A stretch of DNA of 64,000 bases, taken from positions 234,000 through 297,999 of the forward strand of contig KN805390.1 of NCBI GenBank assembly GCA_000818945.1. The letters run 5' to 3'. The notes beneath the pieces were generated by a model. It worked only from the letters and a program-made list of their open reading frames with translations. It made no database searches and was not told the DNA's origin. Numbering within the stretch: the first letter of the stretch is position 1; every line of letters starts with the position of its first letter. The stretch is from Schizochytrium sp. CCTCC M209059. Taxonomy: Eukaryota > Sar > Bigyra > Thraustochytrida > Thraustochytriidae. The position numbers and the translations under genes are program-made. Positions 10,903-20,701 of this stretch are shown here, piece after piece.

Positions 10903-11303
10903 GGTCGCGGCGGCGCTCTCGTTGGCGGTCTGCTCTGCTCTGCGCTGCTGCTCTGCTGCTCTGCTGCTCCGCTCTGCTCTGCTCTCTGGCGCCTCCGAGC
11001 CGCCCGCTTGTGCAGCGGCGCAGCGCAGGGCAGAACGGGCAGCGCAGCGGGGAAGGAGCGGAGAAGGGGCGGAGAAGGGGCGGAGAAGAGCCCGGCGCGC
11101 GGGAAGCGCGGCCCGAGCGGGCGGGGGAGCGAGCGAGCGAGCGAGCGGCGCCGCGCAGCCGCACGTCTGGCGCGTGGGCGCCGCGTTCCCGCAATGGGGC
11201 CGGCGAGAGCCCGGATCGCCGGGGCGTGGTCCCGGAGTTCCGGGGAAAGAAGGGGGAGGAAAAAGGGTTGCGGCTGAGAGCGTCTCACGGATATGGCGGA
11301 AGG
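10903..11303. other. Intergenic spacer, promoter side of the histidine gene
   Basis: This holds the 5' flank of the histidine fusion gene and the 3' flank of the LRR/TIR-like gene, both on the minus strand. A CTCTGCTCTGC-type pyrimidine/CTG tract lies at about 10925-10990 and GAGCGAGCG repeats at about 11125-11145. Frames open on both strands here are low in complexity (R, A, S, P) and are not called as genes. Confidence 0.5.
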
Positions 11304-14300
11304 TCAGCGGCGGGTTGGCTGCGAGTAGAGCGGAAGAGCCCAGGCCACGGCTCGCTGCTGGTAGCGACGGAAACAGCGCTGGATTCGAGCTGCGGCGGCG
11401 CGGCGCGCAGCGCGACGGCTCAGCTCGCGCGAGACGCACCCTCGCCATGCAGCCTGGATCAGAACAGCAGCGTGCACACGGCGAGCATGGAGGATGCTTT
11501 CGTGTAACCGGATTTCCAGAGTTGTCCGTGACAATGTGCCTTCGCAATGCGAAAGGTTTAGGATCTCCACAATCTCGGCTTCTAGCGTTGCAGAGAGATC
11601 AATTTGGTCCTCGGGGCGCAGACCGCAGTGACGCAGACGCAAGGCTTCCTGCTCAAGGCGGCAGAGTAGCTTGCGAGGATATCTGGCCAGCGCTTGCGCA
11701 GACGCGCATGGTGTCGCCACGACTGGGCCCAAGGTCGCAATGGCGTCACGGAATCGTGCCTCGTATCGATCTGCCCCAAGACGAAGATCTTTGCAAAGCA
11801 AGTCACGCGTCTCCAGGGCTGCTCGCAAACGATCGTTCTCCCTTTCCATCTCTGAAAGTCTCTGAGCACTGTGGATGCGCGCGAAGCGTGGCGCAAGGCT
11901 AGCATCGAGGTCTGCGAGCTGGGCAGCAAGGCCGTGTCCCGTTAAATCTGTAAAACATCGACCTGCGTGCACCAGAACACGCACGAGCGGTCTACCTGCT
12001 GGCATCGCAAGTGTCGCAATTGCCTCGAGATCATTCGCTGCATTGCCCGAATGCGCTTCGTAGACGATGAGTACCGCACGAGCGACTTGCAAGCCGCGTT
12101 TGAGGACATCTGCGTTCAGGTCCCCGGAAACTGGGCAATGCCACGACTGCACGCTGGCAGTTTGAAGCTCGCTCGCCGCAAAATGTGCGCCCTGCCGTCC
12201 TGCGTCAGAGTCGTTGATTGACACAATTGCAACAAACGGCACGTTGGCAGCTTTTAATCGCTCGAGCTCGAAATGTGGTCGCGCATGACTCAGCTCTTTG
12301 GCCAAGTTCTTGCGCAATTCTAGCTTGGCGGCTTCGAGAAGGTTGTCTAGTTGAACAAGCATCTCTCGAGATGCATCTTGACTCGATCCTTGGGGAACAG
12401 GCCACTGCTGATCAAGCACTTGCAGCAAAGTGGGGCGGAATCGCCGCTGCGAAGCGGCTCGGAGCGCGGGGGCGACCCGCGAAGATTTGGTCATCGCAAT
12501 GTTCATTTGTTGGTGCGGTTGCTCTCCTGCTTGTTTTGGCGAGCTAAATTTTGTTTCTTGTGCGGCGGCGATCTGATTCCAGTGAAGTGCTGATGAGACG
12601 GCCCAATCGGACAGATCGAAAAGAGGAGCGCCACGAAAAACCGATGGGACAGAAAATACCTTGGCGTCAAGTCGTGCATCGCAGCTGATCACCGCCAAGG
12701 GTGCATCATGAGCGATCGATGCAGGGGCGATCGCTTTGCGCGCAGATTTCACGATGTTGATAAAATGCAGCGAACGCGCCGTGTCGCGACTCGTGATGGC
12801 AAGAACAAGATGCGCACGAAATTCGCCTTGCTCCGCAAGTCGAAGGGTCTCTTGGTCATTCGATGTTGCAAACACGATGTTAAACTCTGTTTGCGATTTC
12901 AGCTCCTTCACCAATCGCACACCAAAGCGAGTCTCTGCTGGGTCTGGACCAGTGATCACCAGGATATCTGCCGTGCTTGCTGCGCCCACGATCTCATGGC
13001 GCATCCAGTCTTGAAAAAAGTAGGCGCCAGGGATTTTGCCATGGGAATCTTTGGCTAAAATGCTTGCCCCATGATGCACGAGAAGGAGAGCGAGAGCCAA
13101 GTCATCTTGGCGTGCAGCCAGATGCAGCGGGTTTTGCCCAGTTCGGTCTACGAGATTCACAGGGGCCTCCATCTCAAGGAGAGCACAAAGCGCCTCTGCA
13201 TCTCGCTGAGCGACCGCAGCGTGAACAAGACTTTGACGTGATTTCGGCCAACGAGTCTCCAACAGATCTGCGTCGAGAACGCCCGTGTCCACGGCGAGAA
13301 GAAGACGACGCAGCGCTGCGAACGCACCACTGCGCACGGCGACTTGAATTGCACGAGCAGCGCTTGCAGCAGACGATTTTGACGGCATACCATGCGTCTC
13401 TGCAGCTTGCAAAATTCGATTGGTGCTCTCATTCGCTTCGAGACGCTGACGAATAATGTCCGTAACGTCGGGATGGCTCGTCTTGCAAACGCACCTTACT
13501 GCATCGAGCTGCAAACGAGCTAAATGGATGCTACGGCGAAGAACCTGAGCCCAAAGGTCAATGCTCGCACAGCTAAGCGTGTTTTGGCTCAAATTGAGAG
13601 CCCAGAGCGAAGAGCGAGGTGGACTGGAATGTGCATTCCTGCTTTCGCTCCCCGGAGAATCCAGGGCCTCACTAGAGATCTGTTCTGGACAGTCTGGTTC
13701 ACGGATGGGTTCCGCCATAAGGAAGAAGTCAGCAAGAGCGGCGATTCCGGATTCGTCGGTGCCCCCGTTGCTAAGGTCATTGTCTGCAAGGTCGAGTTCG
13801 TGCAGTGTGCAATGCGCCGGGTTTCGCAAAAGTAAGGCAAAAGAACGTACCCCGTCTGCTTGAAGTTTGTTTCCTGCAAGCGCAAGGGATCGGAGCGCGG
13901 TGTAAGGCTCACAACTCTCGCGCAGCGTGGAGGCAATACAATTTGCACCTGATGACCCCAAGTCGTTATAGGAAAGGACGAGGCTTGTCAGAGATTGACT
14001 CTTGCACACGCCACGAATAATGTCGACGAGGCCATCTTCACTTTCTCCGTAGTCTGTCAGGCAATTGCCCGCGAGGTCAAGATGGTGCAGCTGCCGGTGT
14101 CGAGGAAGCGCTGCGGCGAATGCCTCTAGTGCTTTTCGGGCAGAGAAGATATGACATGCAGCCATGCCCGTGAGGCTGCATCGCGTCAGTCGAAGGGTCT
14201 GCAGCACATCGTTGTGTGGCAAGAACTTGGCAATGGCAGCGAGGCCCTCGTGTCCCACAGGGTTTCCGGTGAGGTCAAGTTCGACGATTCTCGCATTCTT

Positions 14301-14534
14301 GGCCAAGCTTTCAAAGAGGCACTGCGTTCCTTTGATACCAATGGTATTTTCGCGCAGACTGAGCCGTGTCGACGATAAATTCCTCGCTAGCGGCGGCGCG
14401 AGAAAGTGCTCCACGAGGTCGTCGCTGACAGCAAGGCCGTCAAGCTCGACGTTGTCGGGCGAGGTGTCCTTGGCGAGGGCCTCGGCTGCGGCACGGACCC
14501 TTGCGCGAGTCTCGTCTCTATTGGCTGCGGACAT
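11304..14534 (-). CDS. LRR - ankyrin - tandem TIR-like - IQ motif protein
   Basis: The protein is 1076 aa from the ATG at 14534; the frame extends 20 codons further, but only to a GTG. Residues 55-345 are RNI-type leucine-rich repeats (LxxLxLxxNxL, for example VELDLTGNPV, HHLDLAGNCL, SLALAGNKL). Residues about 433-500 hold two ankyrin repeats (LVHAAVAQ, NPLHLAARQ). Residues about 521-640 form an alternating beta/alpha module beginning ADILVITGPDP that resembles a TIR-like fold. A second such module (PFVAIVSINDSD to VLIVYEAHSG) lies at about 763-870. A short heptad segment follows. The C-terminus carries two IQ motifs (IQAAWRGCVSR and IQRCFRRYQQR, about 1026-1062), which normally bind calmodulin or light chains. 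There is no NB-ARC or NACHT ATPase between the repeats and the alpha/beta modules. It is an immune-receptor-like scaffold by architecture only; the TIR assignment is tentative and the function is unknown. Confidence 0.7.
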   Translation of the reverse strand: MSAANRDETRARVRAAAEALAKDTSPDNVELDGLAVSDDLVEHFLAPPLARNLSSTRLSLRENTIGIKGTQCLFESLAKNARIVELDLTGNPVGHEGLAAIAKFLPHNDVLQTLRLTRCSLTGMAACHIFSARKALEAFAAALPRHRQLHHLDLAGNCLTDYGESEDGLVDIIRGVCKSQSLTSLVLSYNDLGSSGANCIASTLRESCEPYTALRSLALAGNKLQADGVRSFALLLRNPAHCTLHELDLADNDLSNGGTDESGIAALADFFLMAEPIREPDCPEQISSEALDSPGSESRNAHSSPPRSSLWALNLSQNTLSCASIDLWAQVLRRSIHLARLQLDAVRCVCKTSHPDVTDIIRQRLEANESTNRILQAAETHGMPSKSSAASAARAIQVAVRSGAFAALRRLLLAVDTGVLDADLLETRWPKSRQSLVHAAVAQRDAEALCALLEMEAPVNLVDRTGQNPLHLAARQDDLALALLLVHHGASILAKDSHGKIPGAYFFQDWMRHEIVGAASTADILVITGPDPAETRFGVRLVKELKSQTEFNIVFATSNDQETLRLAEQGEFRAHLVLAITSRDTARSLHFINIVKSARKAIAPASIAHDAPLAVISCDARLDAKVFSVPSVFRGAPLFDLSDWAVSSALHWNQIAAAQETKFSSPKQAGEQPHQQMNIAMTKSSRVAPALRAASQRRFRPTLLQVLDQQWPVPQGSSQDASREMLVQLDNLLEAAKLELRKNLAKELSHARPHFELERLKAANVPFVAIVSINDSDAGRQGAHFAASELQTASVQSWHCPVSGDLNADVLKRGLQVARAVLIVYEAHSGNAANDLEAIATLAMPAGRPLVRVLVHAGRCFTDLTGHGLAAQLADLDASLAPRFARIHSAQRLSEMERENDRLRAALETRDLLCKDLRLGADRYEARFRDAIATLGPVVATPCASAQALARYPRKLLCRLEQEALRLRHCGLRPEDQIDLSATLEAEIVEILNLSHCEGTLSRTTLEIRLHESILHARRVHAAVLIQAAWRGCVSRELSRRAARRAAAARIQRCFRRYQQRAVAWALPLYSQPTRR

Positions 14535-14871
14535 GCGCGAGGCACCGTGGCGCGGCGCAACGGGGTTGACCTGACCTCGCGTGCGTCGCGCCACCCTGTT
14601 TCATGAGATGGTTCTCCTACGTTTCCTAAGCCGCGTTTCTGCGGCCCCTGGCTCGCGTGGTGCCGCGCGCCGGTCGGTTGGGACGAAAAACCTTGAGCGC
14701 TGCCGGTCTCAAGCTGGACCTTGGTCGAAGTGGTGGAAAAAGAGGCGCACAACAGCTCGAAGGAGTCAGAGCCCGATCGCGCCGACGCGCGCGACACGGG
14801 GCGAGCCAACCCAAAGCGGAGGGGAGCGGAGCGAAACGAAGCAAAAGCGGCCATCGGAGATCCGGTACGCC
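14535..14871. promoter_or_regulatory. Divergent promoter region between LRR/TIR-like gene and CLN3
   Basis: The two genes are transcribed away from each other from ATGs at 14534 (-) and 14872 (+), so about 337 bases must serve both. An in-frame upstream ATG for the CLN3 frame exists at 14608. Using it would add 88 residues of basic, non-conserved sequence and leave only 73 bases for two promoters, so I prefer 14872. No TATA box was recognised. Confidence 0.45.
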
Positions 14872-16296
14872 ATGCTGCAGCGCGCTGGCGCGAGCTCCGG
14901 GCCCAGCAGCGAGCTGCGGCGGCTTGTCGAGGAAGAAGATGGTGCTCGCAGCGACGTCGCCGCACTCTTGCACGACGGCGAGAATGCCTTGGAAACGAGC
15001 ACGGAAGGCGGCACACGGGGTTCCGCTGGCCGGGAACCGGGCCTGAGCGCGGGAGAAATGGACGAGGAAAGCTTGCTGGGGATGGAAAGTCGGAGTATTC
15101 GGGCTCGAGACTCTGAGAAATGGCTGGGGCCCTGCAGCGTAAACGTGAGCGCGACGGCCGTGGGATTTTGGCTGCTGGGACTCATGAATAACGCCACCTT
15201 TGTGATCATGAACGCTGGCGCCAAAGAGATTTTTGCAGAAGGCGTTGGCGGCGTCTATCTCGCCAACGTGCTGCCATCATTGTTCGTCAAGGCGAGCGCG
15301 CCGTTTTGGTTTCACTTGGTCCCCTACCACGTGCGTGTCACGCTTTGCGCAGCGCTGACGGTGGCTTGTCTGAGCACTGTTGCTCTTGGGCAGAGTTTGG
15401 GAGTGCAGCTCTTTGGCGTTGCCGTCGGTGCCTTTGCAGGATCTCTTGGGGAGGCCAGCTTTCTCGCATACAGCGCGTTTTTCGATGGCCCAACGGCGCT
15501 CACGGCGTGGTCGAGCGGTACAGGCTTTGCAGGAGTTTTTGGCTATTTTTGGGTGGTTTTCCTGACCAAAGCGCTTGGTTTCACATTTCGCGCATCGCTT
15601 TTACTTGCCATGGTGCTGCCAGGTGCTTTTTTGTTTGTGTTCTTTCGTGTTTTAGCACCCGCGCGCGCTGCGCGTGGGCCTACGCCTGCGGCAGCGGGAC
15701 GTACGCGGGAGGCACATCACGACTGGAGTGCATGGGAGCGCGTGCAAATTTTTGCATCCCTTTGGGAGTTCACAGTGCCATTATTTCTGGTTTACTTTGC
15801 AGAATACGCAATGCAATCGGGAACGTGGGCAGCAATTGGGTTCCCCATCGACAGCAAAGCAGCACGAGACGACTTTTACGTTTTTGCAAATTGGTTGTAT
15901 CAAGTGGGCGTCTTTGTTTCCCGTAGCTCAGGGACGCTGTTGCGCCTAAGCAAACGGGATCTGTGGCTAATGCCCGTTTTGCAAATGGTGCTCTTGGTTT
16001 TCTTTACGGCAAATGGGGTCTGGCACTTTTGGTGGAATCAGAGTCTGTTCGCATTGGCATTCGTGGTGGGTCTTTTGGGCGGGGCGGTATATGTACACGG
16101 CTACATTCTCATTTCGCGAGAGGTGGCTCCGGAACGTAAGGAGTTTGCACTTGCAAGCGCCTCTTTGGCAGATACTTTGGGCATAATGCTGGCCAACATG
16201 ACCGGCGTCATCATTCAAGGATGTCTTTACGCAGTGAACGACCTTACAGATGAGGGGCGGCCACCTGCGTTTACGTGCGGGAAAAAGTATGACTGA
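14872..16296 (+). CDS. CLN3: CLN3 (battenin) lysosomal membrane protein
   Basis: The protein is 474 aa from the ATG at 14872 (human CLN3 is 438 aa). About eleven hydrophobic segments begin near residue 93. CLN3-family landmarks are clear: GLMNNATFVIMNAG (human-type 'GLCNNFAYVVMLSA'), VLPSLFVKASAP, GEASFLAYSAF followed by WSSGTGFAGVFGY, VPLFLVYFAEY, YQVGVFVSRSS, and GLLGGAVYVHGY with a C-terminal EFALASASLADTLGI. The acidic N-terminal tail (LVEEEDGARSD, LLHDGE) could carry a dileucine sorting signal. CLN3 acts in lysosome/vacuole membranes and is linked to glycerophosphodiester export and pH homeostasis; its role here is inferred from homology. It converges on the EDR2-like gene. Confidence 0.92.
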   Translation: MLQRAGASSGPSSELRRLVEEEDGARSDVAALLHDGENALETSTEGGTRGSAGREPGLSAGEMDEESLLGMESRSIRARDSEKWLGPCSVNVSATAVGFWLLGLMNNATFVIMNAGAKEIFAEGVGGVYLANVLPSLFVKASAPFWFHLVPYHVRVTLCAALTVACLSTVALGQSLGVQLFGVAVGAFAGSLGEASFLAYSAFFDGPTALTAWSSGTGFAGVFGYFWVVFLTKALGFTFRASLLLAMVLPGAFLFVFFRVLAPARAARGPTPAAAGRTREAHHDWSAWERVQIFASLWEFTVPLFLVYFAEYAMQSGTWAAIGFPIDSKAARDDFYVFANWLYQVGVFVSRSSGTLLRLSKRDLWLMPVLQMVLLVFFTANGVWHFWWNQSLFALAFVVGLLGGAVYVHGYILISREVAPERKEFALASASLADTLGIMLANMTGVIIQGCLYAVNDLTDEGRPPAFTCGKKYD

Positions 16297-16652
16297 TTGA
16301 TGGATTGTTTGCTAGCTCGATTGATTGCTTGATGGATTATTTGCTTGCTCGATTGATTGATTGATGGATTGATTGATTGATACGAGCGCTGCGTCGTCCA
16401 TTTTTTTGGGGCAAACGGAGCGAATGAGAGGCTGCGCGACAAGTCTCCAGAACTAACGACAGACAAATCCTCGGGCTTAGGAAAGAGCCATTCTCTGGTG
16501 AAATGTACCAGTGTCTGTCTTTTATCTTTTATGATTGTGCGCGTAGCCAACAAGAACTTGGTGCCCAAGAATTGAGCTCTTGGCAAGATTCAGCAAAAAA
16601 GTACTTGATGTGCGAAAAAAATAATTACAAAAATGCGTCGCGCGCCCACGTT
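16297..16652. repeat. Convergent spacer with GATT tetranucleotide array
   Basis: Immediately after the CLN3 stop, 16288-16382 is a nearly continuous imperfect (GATT)n array with GGAT and GCTT variants. It lies within the 3' UTR side of CLN3 and opposite the 3' end of the EDR2-like gene. The rest of the 356-base spacer shows no gene. Confidence 0.7.
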
Positions 16653-17681
16653 CTAATTTTTCTTTGGCCTGTAGTCCTTGTCGAGTTCGATACAAACGTC
16701 GCTGAGACTTACATAGTTCCAGCGAACAACGCCAAGAATGAGCTCTGGCAACTCGGACTCTTCTTGAGCCTCGACAAGCCAGGTGGTGTCGACAACAATT
16801 TTGCCACTCGTTTTGAGAATGCTCGAGTTGAGCATGGAAGCCACGTAACTGGACCCCACATCCTGGTCCATTTCAAAGTAGTTGGGTCCCTCGAAGCAGT
16901 GCGTGGTAAGTGCCTTACCGATGATGACCGGCCGCTCGCCGCCGAGCATCTTGATGCTCTTGCGGAGCGCGCCGGGAGCTTCGCGCACCTTGAATTCAAA
17001 TTTGAGTTTGCTTTTGCGCATGGCGTCGTCTCCGCGCACAAAGTTTTCGTACGCGCGGTCGAAGCCTGGCTCGTGGCCAATTTTGTAGGTCTGTGATCGC
17101 TGGAAAAGGTGAACGACGCTGGTGTACTCGTGCTTGAAGCTGGACTTGAACATCCATGTCACAACGAGGAATTCGGGCATACCGTCTTCAGCGTGATCCT
17201 TGGATCCCTGCGTGGCAATGAAGTTCTTGAGTTCCTCGACCTTGCTGGCTACATGCGAGAGGGATTTGCGCGCGCGAAAGACGTTGACGCCCACGATGTT
17301 GTATGCAGAGGTGGGCGAGGGTCGCTTTGGTGCCGCCGTGGTCTTTTTCGTGCCAGAGAGGTAGCCAACGTCGCGGACATTGAAGTCTGTGCTGGGCGGG
17401 TTCGTGTATGAGTTCTTGAGCTCTTCGGCGGAGCTCTTGGCGACGGTGTCGAGGTTGACGAAGCGTGGTAGGTGCATGGACCATTCTTTGAAGGCGGGCG
17501 CCGAAGTTGCGTCGCCGTTGGCCTTCTCCGAGGGCGCGGGCGGTGCCTCGACGGCGACGGCGGTCACTCCGGATTTGGCGCTCGCTGTCTGAAGCTGCAT
17601 GTTTTCCTTCTTCACATCGTGCGGGAGCACGGAGTTGTTCACCGGCATCACCACCTCCTTCTTCTCCACGCGCGGGGCCAT
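16653..17681 (-). CDS. EDR2 C-terminal (DUF1336) domain protein
   Basis: The protein is 342 aa, starting at the ATG at 17681 (MAPRVEKKE). The open frame runs 41 codons further up through a (CTGT)n leader tract without coding character. After a low-complexity N-terminus of about 95 residues, the rest matches the DUF1336/EDR2_C pattern: FLVVTWMFK, YTSVVHLFQR, FVRGDDAMRKSKLKF, a Gly-Lys segment VIIGKALTT, FEGPNYFEMDQDVGSS (about 259-275), and a closing ELPELILGVVRW. In plants EDR2 has PH and START domains before this module and acts in lipid-linked defence control; here only the C-terminal module is present. A lipid-binding role is an inference. It could also be called 'EDR2-like/DUF1336 protein of unknown function'. 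Confidence 0.85.
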   Translation of the reverse strand: MAPRVEKKEVVMPVNNSVLPHDVKKENMQLQTASAKSGVTAVAVEAPPAPSEKANGDATSAPAFKEWSMHLPRFVNLDTVAKSSAEELKNSYTNPPSTDFNVRDVGYLSGTKKTTAAPKRPSPTSAYNIVGVNVFRARKSLSHVASKVEELKNFIATQGSKDHAEDGMPEFLVVTWMFKSSFKHEYTSVVHLFQRSQTYKIGHEPGFDRAYENFVRGDDAMRKSKLKFEFKVREAPGALRKSIKMLGGERPVIIGKALTTHCFEGPNYFEMDQDVGSSYVASMLNSSILKTSGKIVVDTTWLVEAQEESELPELILGVVRWNYVSLSDVCIELDKDYRPKKN

Positions 17682-18456
17682 CTTGGTCTTCTTTCTATCT
17701 CTGTCCAGGTCTGTCCAGGTCAGTCTGTTTGTCTGTTTGTCTGCCTGCCTGTCTGTCTGTCTGTCTGCGCTGCTGCCCTGCCGCTCGCTCGCTCGGATAA
17801 TCAATCAATCAATCGATCAATCAATCAATCGACCGCGGACCGACCGCCTGCCTGTTGCTTGCTTGCTTGCTTGGCGTTGGTTGTGACTTTTCCTGGCCCA
17901 CCGGACCTGCCTTTTGCAAAGCCTTTGTCGCCGCCTCTCTCGTACGGGGTACGTAGTCCTAGTGTCTTTGTTTTCTAACCGCGTGTCCCGACCAGGTCAC
18001 AGGCGCGGCGTGGGACTCGTCGCCCTCCCTTTTTCTTTTACGTCCAAGCGCGTCTGCTCCGCTCCGCTCCGCTCCGCTCTGCTCCTCCTCGCCGGCGCGC
18101 TCCAGCTCGCTCGCGGGGTCCGTTTCGGGGCGTTTCGGGTTTGCCTCTCCCGCGCGCGCACGCACGCACGGCGCGCAAGCCCGCGGTCCCCCTCTCCCTC
18201 TGTCCCGCGCCGCGTCGCGCTGCGCCTCCCTCTTTCTTCCCAGCCCAGCCGGCCGCCCTCTCCTCCTCCGCCCTCCTCTCCTCCAGCGCCTCGGGCTGAA
18301 CCGCCGCAAGCAGGCAAGCAGGCAAGCAGGCACGCTCGCTGCGGCCTCGTCGCCGCCTCCTCGGGCTCAGCCGCGCCGCCGCCGAGGAACCCGACCTCGC
18401 TGCTGAGGAGGAGGAGGAGGCAGGGAGGCCCTCTGAACCAGCCCTTGCGCGGGGCG

Positions 18457-18515
18457 GCCGCAAGTGCGCTATCCGCCGCCGCAAGCGCGCCATCGCGCGA
18501 TAGCGCACTTGCGGC
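18457..18515. repeat. Perfect 17-bp inverted repeat with a third related copy in its loop
   Basis: The left arm at 18457-18473 (GCCGCAAGTGCGCTATC) is the exact reverse complement of the right arm at 18499-18515, with 25 bases between. The loop contains a further direct, slightly diverged copy beginning GCCGCAAGCGCGCCATC (18478-18494). It could form a stable hairpin or be a cluster of protein-binding sites with a GCAAGTGCG core. Confidence 0.8.
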
Positions 18516-20620
18516 GCCAGTGGGCAGGGAGGACCGGGAAAGCCCGGCGCCGCGGCGGCCGGCGCGAAGGCGGGTTCGGCGGCGCAGGAAGCCCGCGCGG
18601 GGAGGAAGCTGCAGCGGGAGGGTCGACGCGCCGAGAGCGGCAGCAAAGACGACAGAGCCGGGCGCGCTCTGGCGCACAAGCAATCGAACTTGAACCGGCA
18701 GGGTGGCTTTCACGGGCTGCTGCACAATGGTGGTATAGGCTAGTGCGGTTTACAGTCAGCAGGCGGAAGGCGGAAAGTGAAAGTTTAACCAGGTAGAGGA
18801 TAAGGCATCCCGGCCCGGCTCGCACGTACCGGACCCGGGGGCGAGGAGATGCCGTAAAGATGCGCAGTGGAAGGGTCTGGTGGGAACATTCATTCACTAC
18901 GGGGAAGTAGTAGATGATGAAAACACCGGCAGGCAGGACTGGAAGGAAGGAGTTTGGAAAACCTGGAGAACGTCGTGCTGACTGAGATCGGGTTGACGGA
19001 CAAGACGTCGCTGTCTGTCGATCGATCGTGGCGATTCATCAATCGGTGCTTCACGCTACAAGCGAAGCAACTCGCTGGGAACACAAAGTTAACTGACAAG
19101 ACCAAGATCATCAACAATTGTCTGTAGCTGCAGCTGCAAACAACGTGGACGTCGTCTCGACGCCACGCCACACGAGTGGTGTGGCCACCACTGCCGGAGC
19201 TGTCACGGTGCTGTGCTGTGCTGTGCTGTGCTTGTGCTCTGCTCTGCTTTCCAATCCTCTGTTCTCATCCCTTTGCTTTGCGTTCGCGAGCTGCTGTATG
19301 CGCGTGCTCTTGCTCGCTGTTGGCGCCCGCGAAGCACTGCGCGCTGTGCTGCTGGCAGCTTCAGCATCTCGACGCACGCTCGCACGCGGCGATCGACAAG
19401 ACCTCTTCTATCGAGTCGTTCGTTCGGCAGAGGTGCGGTGCGGACCTACGGCGAGCCGCGAGGATCGGTGTCAGCGCAGGGAGCGGCCGTAGCTTTGGCC
19501 AATGTCGATGGCAAGTCATGTCATGTCATGTCATGTCATGTCATGTCAGCGACAAAGCCCAGCATCCGTGCTTGCCGCCAAGACGTCGACGGGAAGCGCA
19601 GCATCTGCAGCGGCGCTTTTACAATGAAACAGCGACTGCGAGTCGCTGAACGGGGGAAAAGAAAGAACCCCCGAAGCTTCGCGAGGTGACCTGACCTGAG
19701 CCGCTGCAAGGCTCCTGGTGCGGCTGGTTGGGACGGAGGGCATGCTGACCTGACTCCGTCCTTGGAACGACAGCTGAAGAGCGCACTCGAATTAGGTTGA
19801 CGTACTTCATCAACAGTGTAGTTAGTACGTGGCGGCTGCGCGACTGACTGCACGCGCACGAGACTGCAGTTCTTCGTTCGTCCATTTACTTATTCGCCGG
19901 TCCTTCTTGGATTTGCTTTGTTTTGGTTTGCTTTGCTTTGTTCACGCGAGGGTTCCGGGAGCACGACAGCGCGGCGAGATTGCACGAAGATACTCGCACG
20001 CGCGTGGCGGAGGCATCTCAAATGCAACTGCAGCAGACTAGTCGTGACAAAGCTGCGCAGAGCAGCGCGGTGATGAATGTGCGCTCGACGCACGCTGGCT
20101 GGCCTCTCGAGCTTTTCCGCTGGCCTCGTACGCCTTCCTTTTTCCCCCGAGTCAGAGTCAGCTGCAGCGAGTCTGCGCATCGAGTTGGGGAGATGAGGTC
20201 TTCTCATCGCGGTCAGCTGTCCTGGCGGTTGGCAATGGCCTCTGCCTTGCCTGCTCAGGGCAGGCAGCCAATGAATGCAGCAGGCTTGTCTGAATTTGCT
20301 CTAGGCCTAGGCGAGGCCAATCGATGTCAGAGTTTCCTCTGTCCGGCGTGCAGTGGCTGCGGGCCCTTCCCATGGCAGACCTCTGAATGCCTCCGCAGCC
20401 GGCCCGGGCTGCTGAGCGGCGCCAGGCACGCGACCGCGACCGCGACCGCAGCTGCCTCGCCGCGCTGCACTGATGAGAAATACCTGCCCTTCGTACTGCG
20501 CGAGAGAGAGGAGAGAAGTTTGCACTGGCAGTGGTCATGGTGGCTGGCTATCTGGTGTGATCAATACGGCGCCGAATCTCGCCACAGCTGCGACCCCCGG
20601 TGAGCCAGGGCGGGCTCTGG

Positions 20621-20701
20621 ACGAAAAAGGGTTGCGGTGCTCGGTATGCCAAGGTCCAGGAGCCATGACGAAAAAGGGTTGCGGTGCTCGTTATGCGAAG
20701 G
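20621..20701 (+). repeat. Two-copy direct repeat, period 47 bases
   Basis: Units at 20621-20654 and 20668-20701 share 32 of 34 positions, beginning ACGAAAAAGGGTTGCGGTGC. They are immediately followed by a CAG tract. No coding frame explains them. Confidence 0.75.

Noticed and set aside
10613..11902. 429-codon plus-strand frame over the histidine gene start and the LRR gene end
   Set aside because: Ala/Arg/Ser low complexity, overlaps the supported exon 1 and the C-terminus of the LRR/TIR-like protein on the other strand.
14608..14871. N-terminal extension of CLN3 from the ATG at 14608
   Set aside because: The 88 extra residues are basic and not CLN3-like, and would leave only 73 bases to the divergent gene's ATG. 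Kept as an alternative only.
17914..18693. 259-codon plus-strand frame
   Set aside because: Arg/Ala/Pro/Ser-rich, open on several frames at once because of GC content, and crosses the inverted repeat. No protein character.
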